Assembly (NCBI GenBank): GCA_025928545.1
Contig: JAICJH010000026.1
Coordinates: 1 to 64,000 of the forward strand
DNA length: 64,000 nt
DNA from: Bryobacteraceae bacterium
Lineage (GTDB): Bacteria; Acidobacteriota; Terriglobia; Bryobacterales; Bryobacteraceae
Direction of reading: 5' to 3'
Shown: positions 43,229 through 53,416 of the stretch, piece by piece
Layout of the letters: each line of letters starts with the position of its first letter
Numbering within the stretch: position 1 is the stretch's first letter
Made by a program: the position numbers and the translations under genes
Notes under the pieces: model-generated
Databases searched by the model: none
What the model saw: only the letters and a program-made list of their open reading frames with translations
What the model was told of the DNA's origin: nothing

Positions 43229-43729
43229 GTGAAAAACTCTCTTACAGCCTTCAGCGCCGACGAGGTCACTTACGTAACCGGCGAGCTAATCGACCCACGG
43301 CTAGCCGATATCGAAGCTCTTGCTCGGTGGATGGACTATGCTTTCATCCTGCCAGGCGGACTCCGCTTTGGTTTCGCCGGTATTATCGGGCTGATCCCCG
43401 GCGTCGGAGATATCGTGGATGCGCTGATTTCTCTTTACATCGTCAATCGCGCGGTGAAGCTTGGTATCCCTCGCGTAGGCGTCGCACGTATGGTGCTGAA
43501 TGTCGGAATCGAGGGGTTGCTCGGCGCCGTGCCCTTCATCGGAGACTTGTTCGACGTGGTATTCAAGGCAAACCGCCGAAATTACGTTCTCCTGAACAGC
43601 TATCTTGCGCAGCCGCGCCAACAGAGCCGAATGGATTGGCTACTCCTGCTGGCTACTCTGCTCCTCCTTATTGCTGCCGTCGCGTTGCCGATCTGGCTCA
43701 TGACTTTGCTTGTTCGTCGTCTTACGTGA
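43229..43729 (+). CDS. DUF4112 membrane protein
   Basis: The 166-aa protein carries the DUF4112 signature: ALARWMDYAFILPGGLRFGFAG, IGLIPGVGDIVDALISLYIV, and GAVPFIGDLFDVVFKANRRN. It has three to four membrane segments. The family is widespread with no known function. The start is GTG with GGAG 13 bases upstream. It follows the DUF1328 gene and precedes the beta-propeller gene by 30 bases, so an operon is possible. Confidence 0.9.
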   Translation: MKNSLTAFSADEVTYVTGELIDPRLADIEALARWMDYAFILPGGLRFGFAGIIGLIPGVGDIVDALISLYIVNRAVKLGIPRVGVARMVLNVGIEGLLGAVPFIGDLFDVVFKANRRNYVLLNSYLAQPRQQSRMDWLLLLATLLLLIAAVALPIWLMTLLVRRLT

Positions 43730-43759
43730 TGCATCCTCACCGATCGTGCGGAGGAACAA

Positions 43760-44767
43760 ATGTACCGATTTCGTAGTGTTCCGGTATCAAGAATCTTTGT
43801 TCTCGCAATCCTCTGGATTGCGGCTGCGCCGGCGGCGGATGCTCCTTCATCGGGTCCTCTAAAGCAAATTGCCGATGTGCCACTTCCAGGTTCAGACGTA
43901 CGTTTCGACTATCAGAGCCTGGATCTCTCGCACAATCGCCTGTATATCGCGCATATGAACGCGAATCAGCTGGTTGTGTTCGATACCAAAACACGTTCCG
44001 TTGTGGCGAACTTAGACGGCTTTCCGAGTGTGCACGGTGTTATTGCGGTCCCGGAACTGGGCAAAGTATACGCTTCGATAACGGGAGAGCACAAAGCCGC
44101 TGTTGTCGATATGCAGTCGCTGAAGACAATCGCTAAAGCAGGGCCAATCCACTATCCGGATGGCCTGGCATATGCTCCGGGGGTCAAGCGAGTTTTTGTG
44201 TCGGACGAACATGGCGATGCGGACGTGGCGATCGATTGCGCTACGAATTCCGTCATCGCGACGATCCCTCTCGGTGGCGGTGCCGGGAACACGGTGTACG
44301 ATTCCGGGTCCGGGCATATCCTCGTCGCGGTGCACGATAAGAACGAGCTCGTCACGATCGACCCTGCAACCGCAAAAATTATCGGACACTATCCAATGAC
44401 GAGGATTGTTCGTCCCCATGGGGTCGCACTCGATATCGAGGGTCGGAGGGCGTTCGTCGCGGGCGAGGGGAACAACAAATTGGCGCTGGTCGATCTCACT
44501 GACATGCGCGTCATAGCCGTTTACGACGTTGGTCGGGATCCTGACGTCCTCGCGTTTGACACGGGACTCAAGCTGTTGTACGTTGCGACAGAATCCGGAC
44601 ACGTGACGGTTTTCCGGGAGAATGGAAAAGCCCTGATCACCGAGGGCATGCTCTCTATGCCCCATGCCCATACGGTCTCGGTTGACCCCCAAACTCATTT
44701 GGTCTATTTCCCTCTCCAGAGTGTCAACGGTCATCCTGTTCTGAGAATCATGGAGCCGGGTCATTGA
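43760..44767 (+). CDS. Secreted YVTN-type beta-propeller protein
   Basis: The 335-aa protein has a signal peptide (IFVLAILWIAAAPAADA) and six or seven repeats of about 40 residues of the YncE/YVTN type (DLSHNRLYIAHMNANQLVVFD, VYASITGEHKAAVVDM, RVFVSDEHGDADVAID, RRAFVAGEGNNKLALVDL, LLYVATESGHVTVF). Such propellers act as periplasmic binding or scaffold domains. GGAGG precedes the ATG. No enzyme motif stands out. Confidence 0.85.
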   Translation: MYRFRSVPVSRIFVLAILWIAAAPAADAPSSGPLKQIADVPLPGSDVRFDYQSLDLSHNRLYIAHMNANQLVVFDTKTRSVVANLDGFPSVHGVIAVPELGKVYASITGEHKAAVVDMQSLKTIAKAGPIHYPDGLAYAPGVKRVFVSDEHGDADVAIDCATNSVIATIPLGGGAGNTVYDSGSGHILVAVHDKNELVTIDPATAKIIGHYPMTRIVRPHGVALDIEGRRAFVAGEGNNKLALVDLTDMRVIAVYDVGRDPDVLAFDTGLKLLYVATESGHVTVFRENGKALITEGMLSMPHAHTVSVDPQTHLVYFPLQSVNGHPVLRIMEPGH

Positions 44768-44796
44768 CTGAGTTACGACGAAAGCAAATGATTTGG

Positions 44797-46038
44797 CTAA
44801 GGCTGGCCTGAGTTCGTCACAATCATCAGTGGAATGGCTGCAAGCGCTGCGAGCGTTATCAAGAGGAGAAACAGAATCCCCAGGACGTCATCAGCTCGCG
44901 AATTGACGTGGCGTCCCATGATTTTTTTGTCCATGGCGGCGCGCATAAGCGGGTAGTAGGTCAGCGGCATCACAACCATGCCGAACAGAACAGAGATATT
45001 GACCAGCTTCAGTGGATCGAAGCCCGCCAATATGCAAAGAGACGCGACGGTGAGCATGCCTAACCAGGTGAGCGAGAATGCCGGAACCTTGCGAAGCTTT
45101 TTGTTCTTTCCCCACGGCAGATTATAAAACTGGCACAGATTATAGCCGCCGGAAAGCATCGTCTCTACGCTGGCTCCCGACAGACATGCGAGTATTGCGA
45201 AAAGCACAACCACGTGTCCCGCCCGGCCGAAAGGAGCGGCGATAGCGTTAGCGGCGGTACTGAGCTGCTCCGGAAACGAATGGTGTGGGAAGAACACAAT
45301 TGCGCCGATCACCAGGAGCGCCACCGTCAAGAGAGCGCCAAGAACTGAGCCGATGCTCGCCACCATAAAGTTTTCGGGCAGGTCTTTTTCTTTCCAGCCC
45401 TCTTCCATCGCTCCCGATGAATAGAAATGGACTTCGTATTCCATGAGCATTGCGCTGAAAATGCCGACCGCAAAATACCAGTAGCTGAGCGTTCGGTGGG
45501 TGTCGGCCATTGACAGATGAGGCACCAGGCCGTGGCCGAGTGCTCTCCAGTCGGGAGCCAGAATCCAGGCGGAGACCGCGGCTGCGATCATCGTGACGCC
45601 GGCAAGGCCGAAAATCCGCTCGATCCATTCGAAACGTAATGCGGCGACTACACACCCGAATGTCAAAGCCACACCGACGAGAAGCAGCTTTTGTGGCCAG
45701 CCCGTGAGCAAGTGCAGGACGATAGCGACGCCGCCCAGTTCGGCAGCGCACGTGATGAGATTCAACAAATTGGATGCAACAAGCACTGCCGTCCCGAGTT
45801 TCGGGTTTAAACGGTTCCTCACAACAGCAAAAACGGGCTCCCGCGCAATGACTGCGATTCGTCCGCACATTTCCATGTAGACGATGATTGCGACGGTTCC
45901 CAGAACAATCGGCCAGAGCAGGGCATATCGGAAAGAGGCTCCGGCCTGCAAGGTGAAGACGATTTGCCCGAAGTCGACAAAACCGCCCAGGGCGGTCATG
46001 ATACCGAGTGTCAAGCCAAGGAGCTTCTTCATCGTCAC
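44797..46038 (-). CDS. Nramp-related transporter with atypical metal-site motifs
   Basis: The 413-aa protein has about 11 hydrophobic segments and the Nramp/MntH fold pattern (CAAELGGVAIVLHLL, RFEWIERIFGLAGV). The canonical first-helix motif DPGN is DFGQ (residues 22-25) and the sixth-helix MPH is MEY (198-200), so the usual manganese/iron-binding residues are missing. It may carry a different ion or solute. It converges on the beta-propeller gene, with 29 bases between stops. The start MTMKK has no strong ribosome site. Confidence 0.82.
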   Translation of the reverse strand: MTMKKLLGLTLGIMTALGGFVDFGQIVFTLQAGASFRYALLWPIVLGTVAIIVYMEMCGRIAVIAREPVFAVVRNRLNPKLGTAVLVASNLLNLITCAAELGGVAIVLHLLTGWPQKLLLVGVALTFGCVVAALRFEWIERIFGLAGVTMIAAAVSAWILAPDWRALGHGLVPHLSMADTHRTLSYWYFAVGIFSAMLMEYEVHFYSSGAMEEGWKEKDLPENFMVASIGSVLGALLTVALLVIGAIVFFPHHSFPEQLSTAANAIAAPFGRAGHVVVLFAILACLSGASVETMLSGGYNLCQFYNLPWGKNKKLRKVPAFSLTWLGMLTVASLCILAGFDPLKLVNISVLFGMVVMPLTYYPLMRAAMDKKIMGRHVNSRADDVLGILFLLLITLAALAAIPLMIVTNSGQP

Positions 46039-46195
46039 CGCGCCGCGAGAAAGCGTCCTGAAAGCTTCGCGTTTTGCCTGTTAGTCTCCGGAGAAACAGC
46101 CCGCGACCCGACACTTGCAATCCAAATACCGCAGAAACAATGTCCATGTGGTTCCGATATTTCCCGGCAGCGGAATCTGCGATCCCGAACTCTTC

Positions 46196-46522
46196 TTAAT
46201 GATTTGGTGGCAGTAGCCTCTTCCGGTTGCCGGGAAGAAGGAAATCGGAGGCGACATGCCATTCCGGCAATTCGCGCGATGGTAATTTGTTGTTCTTTGC
46301 TCTCGATTGTTTTGGCGCCTCGATTCGAATGCCCTCGCAGGCGTAACAGATGAGGCCTCCCAGAACCCAATGGGCGACACCTACCAGGAGAATCACGTTT
46401 TCCTGAGCCCGGGAGAGATTGCGTCCGACAATATTGGCGACGGCGATTGCGCCAAATGCGATGCCCAGATACACCCACCAGCGGACCCAGCGGTGTATCG
46501 ATATATGGATGTGTGTACGCAT
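46196..46522 (-). CDS. Small two-span membrane protein, conserved hypothetical
   Basis: The 108-aa protein has two hydrophobic segments (WVYLGIAFGAIAVANIVG and VILLVGVAHWVLGGLICYA) and a polar tail ending EWHVASDFLLPGNRKRLLP, which resembles tails of other small acidobacterial membrane proteins. The function is unknown. Other overlapping frames here are shadows. It precedes the Nramp-like gene by 157 bases, in the same direction. Confidence 0.65.
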   Translation of the reverse strand: MRTHIHISIHRWVRWWVYLGIAFGAIAVANIVGRNLSRAQENVILLVGVAHWVLGGLICYACEGIRIEAPKQSRAKNNKLPSRELPEWHVASDFLLPGNRKRLLPPNH

Positions 46523-46686
46523 AACGGTTATTCAGATGTTCATTGCCGCCATCGAGCAGCGCTGACACCCCTAATTCCATCAGGCATCTTTTTCAGGTGA
46601 AAAACAATCCCCTAAACACACCAGCAAAGTCAGGCGCGCGCTGGTTCGAAAAAGCGGAGGGCACATACTGAAGGGGAGGGCAACGC

Positions 46687-47718
46687 GTGCAGAGACGTAA
46701 CATTGTGGTCATCGGAACATCAGCTGGCGGGCTGAAAGTTCTCGACGAAATCATCAGTCAGTTGCCGACCGATCTGCCCGCCTCCATTTTCATCGTTCAG
46801 CATATGTCCGCGGAAAACACCGGGGCAGCCCTGTTGCACAAGCTGGGCCGCCACAAATCTTTCCGTTGCAAGCTGGCTGAGGACGGCGAGACCTTCAAAC
46901 CGGGACGAATCTATATCGGCCCGCCCGATGCCCACCTCCTCGTGAAGGAAACCACGCTGCTCGTTACCAAAGGAGCCCGCGAAAACCGCTATCGGCCGGC
47001 GATTGACCCGCTGTTTCGCTCCGCCGCGGTCACGCACGGACCCGCCGTCATTGGCGTGATTCTGAGCGGCATGTTGAATGACGGGACTTCCGGACTGATC
47101 GCTATTAAGCACTGCGGCGGCGTAACGGTCGTGCAGGACCCCAGGGGCGCCGATTACCCCGGAATGCCGGAAAGCGCGCTGCAAAACATCAAGGTCGATT
47201 ACTGTGTAGCGGCGTCTGAAATGGGCGAGCTTCTGGAGAAGCTGACTCATGAGCGTCACGGCAAAAAGAAGACGATTCCGAATGATGTTCGCACCGAGGC
47301 CGAAATCGCGGAGCGCGTTTTAAGCGACGTTCAGCAAGTCAACGGACTGGGCAGCCAGGTTCCGTATAACTGCCCCAACTGTGGAGGGGTTCTGTGGGAA
47401 GTCGACAACCCCGATCTGCAAAGATATCGTTGCCACACGGGCCATGCATTTACGGCCGCCGCGCTGCTCGACAGCCAATCCGAAAAGATTGAAGAAACGC
47501 TCTGGGTATCACTAAGGATGTTCGAAGAGCGCAAGAACCTGCTGAACAGCATGGCGCATAAGCAAAGCGGCACAGGCCAGAAAGCAGCTTACGCACAGCG
47601 AGCCGCAGAAAGCCAGGTTCACATTGAACGCATCAGGGCCATGCTTCTGGCACCGGTAATGAGTTCAAAACGTGGTGCCCGTAAGAGTGGCGCCCGCAAA
47701 AAGCGATCGTTGAAGTGA
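46687..47718 (+). CDS. Stand-alone CheB-type protein-glutamate methylesterase with C-terminal Cys-rich region
   Basis: The 343-aa protein has the CheB catalytic domain (about residues 1-185): Ser12 in IGTSAGG, His39 in VQHMSAENTG and Asp132 in SGMLNDGTSG form the triad. It lacks a receiver domain. After residue 200, helical and Cys-rich sequences follow (YNCPNCGGVLWE and RYRCHTGHAFT with a zinc-ribbon-like spacing), ending in a basic tail. It would demethylate chemoreceptors or similar proteins. No chemotaxis genes neighbour it. A GGGAGGG ribosome site supports the GTG start. Confidence 0.9.
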   Translation: MQRRNIVVIGTSAGGLKVLDEIISQLPTDLPASIFIVQHMSAENTGAALLHKLGRHKSFRCKLAEDGETFKPGRIYIGPPDAHLLVKETTLLVTKGARENRYRPAIDPLFRSAAVTHGPAVIGVILSGMLNDGTSGLIAIKHCGGVTVVQDPRGADYPGMPESALQNIKVDYCVAASEMGELLEKLTHERHGKKKTIPNDVRTEAEIAERVLSDVQQVNGLGSQVPYNCPNCGGVLWEVDNPDLQRYRCHTGHAFTAAALLDSQSEKIEETLWVSLRMFEERKNLLNSMAHKQSGTGQKAAYAQRAAESQVHIERIRAMLLAPVMSSKRGARKSGARKKRSLK

Positions 47719-47742
47719 TCCGATTACACGGAATTTCACTTC
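47712..47742. terminator. Stem-loop between convergent genes
   Basis: GAAGTGA (47712-47718) and TCACTTC (47736-47742) pair, with an inner CCG/CGG (47720-47722, 47729-47731), around both stop codons. There is no T-run, so any termination would be weak or mark mRNA ends on both strands. Confidence 0.45.
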
Positions 47743-48221
47743 AGGTCTTGTTTCGCCTGCCGATCCGCTTTTTTGGCCTCTGCTTTCGCGTCCGCGGTGG
47801 GCTTTAAGTCATGGACTGCTTCTCCGAGACTCTTGCCCCCGACAACCTGAGCCTTCAACTGGTCGAAGGGTATATCGAGGTTATGGGAAACGTGAACCGC
47901 TGCCACAAACTGGCCGAGATTTTTGAAGCCGCTTGAGGCCTGGTCGAGGTTCGTATTCGGAGGCAGCAACTCTTTAAGCCCCGAGGAGAGGTGAGTGTTC
48001 TGATTCAGTAATTTGTCCGGCGCGGATCCGCTTCCCCTCGAAGTCGAACCCGACTGACTCGCGCCCTGCCTTTGCGGGCTGCTCGCCTGCGGTGGCGGCA
48101 TGTTCGCGGGAGCACTGGCAGGTGGACCGCCCCCTCGTGAACCTCGTTGGGCAGACGCCGAAGTGCCCGTGAGAAGCAACATGACTGCAGCGGTTAAAAC
48201 GATTCCGGATAGACGCATCAC
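47736..48221 (-). CDS. Secreted hypothetical protein, Pro/Ser-rich
   Basis: The 161-aa protein has a signal peptide (IVLTAAVMLLLTGTSASAQ), a Gly/Pro/Ser/Gln-rich linker of about 50 residues, then a conserved region (LKELLPPNTNLDQASSGFKNLGQFVAAVHVS, then QVVGGKSLGEAVHDLKP) and a Lys-rich end. This domain recurs in acidobacterial secreted proteins of unknown function. No neighbours point to a role. Confidence 0.78.
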   Translation of the reverse strand: MMRLSGIVLTAAVMLLLTGTSASAQRGSRGGGPPASAPANMPPPQASSPQRQGASQSGSTSRGSGSAPDKLLNQNTHLSSGLKELLPPNTNLDQASSGFKNLGQFVAAVHVSHNLDIPFDQLKAQVVGGKSLGEAVHDLKPTADAKAEAKKADRQAKQDLK

Positions 48222-48419
48222 GTTTATCCTCCTTCTGCTGCCGGAGACGTGTGCGGTACCGTGCAGGTTGCGAATTAAAACCTAAGGAAAAGCTCAGGGC
48301 GTCCTTTGTATTTCAGAATCAATTGTTTACGGCAGAAGGCGTGAAAGGCACGCCGACGAAATCTATGTTCCACCGGGGTGCCTCTCGCCGGGGTATGCTT
48401 TGATCTGGAGGATTTGGCA

Positions 48420-49337
48420 ATGTCAAAAGTTTTTCTGGTATTTGTATTTGGCGCAGGTCTGGTCCTGACCGGCTGCAACAAGAGCTCCACGAGCTCCACT
48501 ACGGATGCAGCCGGGCAAGCGGCGACGGTGAAACTGAAGGATGGGACGACATTCAGTGGCAGCGTATCGAAGAGCGACACCTCGTCCATTACACTGACGT
48601 CGGCCGACGGCCAGACACGCACCTATCCGATGTCGCAGGTGGATGGGATCCAGTACGGAAGCGCTGCGCCCGATCCATCGCAAATGGCGTCGGCTCCTTC
48701 CCCCGGAAGCCCCGTCCCATCGCCCTCGAACACTCCGGTGAACACCCCGAAGCCAAGTCCCGTGCAGTCAGCTGCGACGCCGAAATCGGCGCCTGTTGCG
48801 AAAGAAAACGTACGGATTATCCCGAGCGGCACCAAGCTCAGTGTCCGGAATAACGACGCGATCAGTGCCAGCACTGCGAGCGTCGGGCAAACTTATTCGG
48901 CGGTCATCGCCGCCGACGTCGTGGATACCGACGGGGTAATCGCGATTCCCAAGGGCTCGAACGCAAGTCTGGTGGTCCGGGCGTCAGAGGCGCAGGGCAA
49001 GATAAAGGGCCAGTCCGAATTGTCGCTGGACGTGGATTCGGTGGAAGTCAACGGCCACACATACCGGATGGAAACCGTGGACGTGGTCCAGAAAGGCGCG
49101 GAAGGTCTCGGGACGAATAAACGGACGGCCGAATTCAGCGGCGGTGGAGCCGTGCTGGGCACCATCATCGGCGCAGTTGCAGGCGGCGGGAAAGGCGCGG
49201 CAATTGGAGCGCTGGCCGGTGCGGGCGCGGGCGCGGTCACGCAGACGGTTACGCGCGGCAAGTCCGTCAAGGTGCCAGCCGAAACCGTGCTGACGTTCCA
49301 GTTGGAAGCCCCGGTGAAGATCCGGCAAACGCGGTAA
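48420..49337 (+). CDS. Lipoprotein with C-terminal glycine zipper
   Basis: The 305-aa protein has a lipobox (LVFVFGAGLVLTGC, Cys17 or close) and a domain starting VKLKDGTTFSGSVSKSD, which resembles an SH3-like fold. A Pro/Ser/Ala-rich linker follows, then a beta-rich domain (IPSGTKLSVRNNDAIS, IPKGSNASLVVRASEAQ), a Gly-rich zipper (GAVLGTIIGAVAGGGKG) and a final VPAETVLTFQLEAPV. Such outer-membrane lipoproteins stabilise the envelope or bind metals. GGAGG seven bases before the ATG supports it over the 48378 frame. Confidence 0.85.
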   Translation: MSKVFLVFVFGAGLVLTGCNKSSTSSTTDAAGQAATVKLKDGTTFSGSVSKSDTSSITLTSADGQTRTYPMSQVDGIQYGSAAPDPSQMASAPSPGSPVPSPSNTPVNTPKPSPVQSAATPKSAPVAKENVRIIPSGTKLSVRNNDAISASTASVGQTYSAVIAADVVDTDGVIAIPKGSNASLVVRASEAQGKIKGQSELSLDVDSVEVNGHTYRMETVDVVQKGAEGLGTNKRTAEFSGGGAVLGTIIGAVAGGGKGAAIGALAGAGAGAVTQTVTRGKSVKVPAETVLTFQLEAPVKIRQTR

Positions 49338-49347
49338 GGAACGGCTA

Positions 49348-50220
49348 TTATTTCGCCAGCTGCGCGCGAATCTTCCGCAACTCGCCGGGCCGCATGGAGC
49401 TCGGCCGGGGATATTTGAGCTTCAGCTCCGCGAAAGCATCCAGCACAATCCGCGAGACAATCAATCGCGCATTTGCTTTGTTGTCGGCCGGCACGATATA
49501 CCAGGGCGCCACCGGAGTGCTGGTGGCGCTGAGGCAGTCTTCGTACGCGCTCATGTAGTGCTTCCAGTATTTCCGTTCTTCCACGTCGGCCAGGCTGAAC
49601 TTCCAGTTCTTTTCCGGGTCATCGATCCGCTTCAAAAAGCGCTTGCGCTGCTCTTCTTTCGAGAGATGCAGGAAGAATTTGACGATACGGGTGCCATTGC
49701 GATGCAGATGTTTTTCCAGATTCACGATGGAACGATAGCGGTCGCGCCAGATGGTTTTAGTGTCCGCCAGTTCTTCGGGAAGGCGCTCGGCTTCCAATAT
49801 ATTTTTGTGGACGCGTACGATCAGCAATTCTTCGTAATATGAACGGTTGAAAATCCCGATGTGTCCGGCCTCCGGCAAGCGCTTTACTGCGTTCCAGAGA
49901 AAGTCGTGCTCCAGATCCTCCGGGCTCGGATGCTTGAAACTGACGACGTTGCAACCTTGCGGATTGACGCCCGACATGACGTGTTTGATCATGCTGTCTT
50001 TGCCTGCGGCGTCCATCGCCTGGAAGATCAGCAGCAGGGAATAGCGGCCGGAGGCGTAGAGCTTGTTCTGGTGTTCGCTCAGCTTGTCGACATGGTCGGC
50101 AAGCGTGGACCGATACTCGTGCTCGGATTGATAGTAGGGCGGAACGGACGTTGGCCACTTCCCGAGGTCGATCTTTTTCCCCGGCAACGCCTGAAAATCG
50201 TCTGGCTCGATCTTCTTCAT
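49348..50220 (-). CDS. ppk2: Polyphosphate kinase 2 family protein
   Basis: The 290-aa enzyme transfers phosphate between polyphosphate and nucleotides. It has the P-loop [19 protein letters not shown], the lid/Walker B segment [16 protein letters not shown], and [26 protein letters not shown], typical of PPK2 classes that phosphorylate NDP or NMP. The class cannot be assigned here. It is divergent from a small gene at 50299 and unlinked to other phosphate genes. Confidence 0.93.
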   Translation of the reverse strand: MKKIEPDDFQALPGKKIDLGKWPTSVPPYYQSEHEYRSTLADHVDKLSEHQNKLYASGRYSLLLIFQAMDAAGKDSMIKHVMSGVNPQGCNVVSFKHPSPEDLEHDFLWNAVKRLPEAGHIGIFNRSYYEELLIVRVHKNILEAERLPEELADTKTIWRDRYRSIVNLEKHLHRNGTRIVKFFLHLSKEEQRKRFLKRIDDPEKNWKFSLADVEERKYWKHYMSAYEDCLSATSTPVAPWYIVPADNKANARLIVSRIVLDAFAELKLKYPRPSSMRPGELRKIRAQLAK

Positions 50221-50298
50221 CGGTTATAAATATATGGCATCCGCGGGACGGAAGTCTGGAACCCTGTTTGCAATAGCGCCATCCGAGGGTCCACACGC

Positions 50299-50568
50299 AT
50301 GAACGTATCGAACCACAAAATCGTGGAAATGCATAAGATCGCAGCCCACGCTCATCTGGCCGCGGCGGAACAACATGGCAAGGGAGACCACCTAAGTGGT
50401 CACGAGGCCGCCCGGATCGCTATGGAGCATTCCACGAAAGCGTTCGAAATCGCACTCGTCGCAAGGCGTTATTCGGAAAAGCGCGGGCGTCGTTCTGCGA
50501 CCGGTCCTCTCGCCTGGCCGGCGCGGGCGCTGAAATCGGCGTCTATTGCTTACGCGATACAAAGCTGA
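50299..50568 (+). CDS. Small His/Ala-rich hypothetical protein
   Basis: The 89-aa protein is helical and rich in His and Ala (HKIAAHAHLAAAEQHGKGDH, AARIAMEHSTKAFEIALVARR), a pattern found in small stress-linked proteins. Its last 26 bases overlap the convergent inositol-phosphatase-like gene. No function can be assigned. Confidence 0.6.
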   Translation: MNVSNHKIVEMHKIAAHAHLAAAEQHGKGDHLSGHEAARIAMEHSTKAFEIALVARRYSEKRGRRSATGPLAWPARALKSASIAYAIQS

Positions 50569-51313
50569 GAACTTCGTCGGCGAGTGCCGGCACGGTGATG
50601 ATGAAGTTTCCGCCGTAGATGGTATCTTTGCCAGTGAAATCGAAGGTCACACAGCCCGCTTCTTCGGCAATGATTTTGAGAGGCGCCACATCCCAGGGCG
50701 CGCATTGGGCTTCGATCCAGACATCGGCGCGCCCTGAGGCCACCAGCATTGCGTCCAGGCAGCCGCCGGTGCTGCGAACAGTCCAGAACTCGGAAACCCA
50801 GTCGAGAAAGTCGGCTTTGAACGGATAGCGATGCATAAAGCCGATGCCGTTGCAGCAGAGCAGGGCCTGACTCTTTTTCGAGATGGCGGAGGCGTGGATG
50901 CGCTTGCCGTCCCACCACGCGCCCTCCCCCTTAGCAGCGGAGAACATCTCACCTGTGGCGGGGAAGTATTCATGCCCGGCCACGATTTTGCCGTCTTCTT
51001 CAAGGCCGATCAGCATTGTCCACGCGCGGGTGCCGCGGATGAAATCGCGCGTGCCGTCGATGGGGTCGATGATCCAGCGGCGGCCGTTTTTCGATTCCCG
51101 TTTGCCTCCTTCTTCGCCGATGAGGCCGTCATCCGGAAACGCGGCGGAGAGCCCTTCCACAATGAGCTTTTCGCAGGCCTTATCAGCCACGGTCACGGGG
51201 GATTCGTCGGCTTTGATTTCGATACCGAGCGTGCCCTCCTGAATCTTCAGGGCGAGGATGCCGGCTTCTCGCGCGATCTGGGCGCCGATCTTCAGTTCTT
51301 TCTCGTATGCCAT
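50543..51313 (-). CDS. Inositol-monophosphatase / histidinol-phosphatase-like enzyme
   Basis: The 256-aa protein has the metal-dependent phosphatase fold of IMPase: IGEEGGKRESKNGRRW, DPIDGTRDFIRG (metal Asp and the DG motif) and AQCAPWDVAPLKIIAEEAG near the C-terminus. It removes phosphate from small polyols or histidinol phosphate. HisN-type is possible, but no his genes are nearby. Start and the divergent neighbour at 51360 are 46 bases apart. Confidence 0.9.
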   Translation of the reverse strand: MAYEKELKIGAQIAREAGILALKIQEGTLGIEIKADESPVTVADKACEKLIVEGLSAAFPDDGLIGEEGGKRESKNGRRWIIDPIDGTRDFIRGTRAWTMLIGLEEDGKIVAGHEYFPATGEMFSAAKGEGAWWDGKRIHASAISKKSQALLCCNGIGFMHRYPFKADFLDWVSEFWTVRSTGGCLDAMLVASGRADVWIEAQCAPWDVAPLKIIAEEAGCVTFDFTGKDTIYGGNFIITVPALADEVLSFVSRKQ

Positions 51314-51359
51314 CGTCTTCTACCAGACTACACAAGCGTCCACAGGCTAAACTAAAGCG

Positions 51360-51752
51360 ATGGAAAACTTCCGCGATTTCCAAGTGGGTCCGGACCCTTT
51401 TGGCCGCACCTGGCAGGCTCTTTTCAAGTATCTGCAGACGGGTATTTCAATCCGCCACAGCGACTCGGTGGATGTCTGCTTCGTTATTGAAACCGGCGGC
51501 GACTCGCAGACCCGCACGCAGAAGATCGTGGTGCTTTCTCATCCTGAAATCCGCGAATTCTCGAAGCGGACGGGCCGCGCGATCACGGACACGTGGTGCT
51601 CCCGGATGGCTGTCTGCAAACTGCGGCAGGTGATTGAAAACGGCGAGGATATGGATAAGGATTACCTCGACGTGACCCCGCGCGAGATCGAGGAATACGA
51701 CGCCGCCATTCGCAAGTGGGAAGCCGAATATATTCGGACGCACGCGGCTTAG
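51360..51752 (+). CDS. Conserved hypothetical protein
   Basis: The 130-aa protein (QVGPDPFGRTWQALFKYLQ, then CFVIETGGDSQTRTQKIVVL, and a helical C-terminus ending KWEAEYIRTH) looks conserved rather than random and is soluble. I recognise no named family. A TAAACT hexamer at 51348-51353 lies six bases before the ATG, so a very short leader or leaderless mRNA is possible. Confidence 0.75.
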   Translation: MENFRDFQVGPDPFGRTWQALFKYLQTGISIRHSDSVDVCFVIETGGDSQTRTQKIVVLSHPEIREFSKRTGRAITDTWCSRMAVCKLRQVIENGEDMDKDYLDVTPREIEEYDAAIRKWEAEYIRTHAA

Positions 51753-51832
51753 CGGGATCCGGCAAAACCCAAATCGCCGCCGATGAACGCAGCTGCACGC
51801 TGATCAGGCGTTTGCTTTCAGGCCCCGTGGAA

Positions 51833-53401
<1,569 letters not shown>

Positions 53402-53416
53402 GTGTAGTCTCTCTCT

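Noticed and set aside
42799..43269. 156-codon minus-strand frame over DUF1328
   Set aside because: Opposite two good small genes; composition is that of a shadow.
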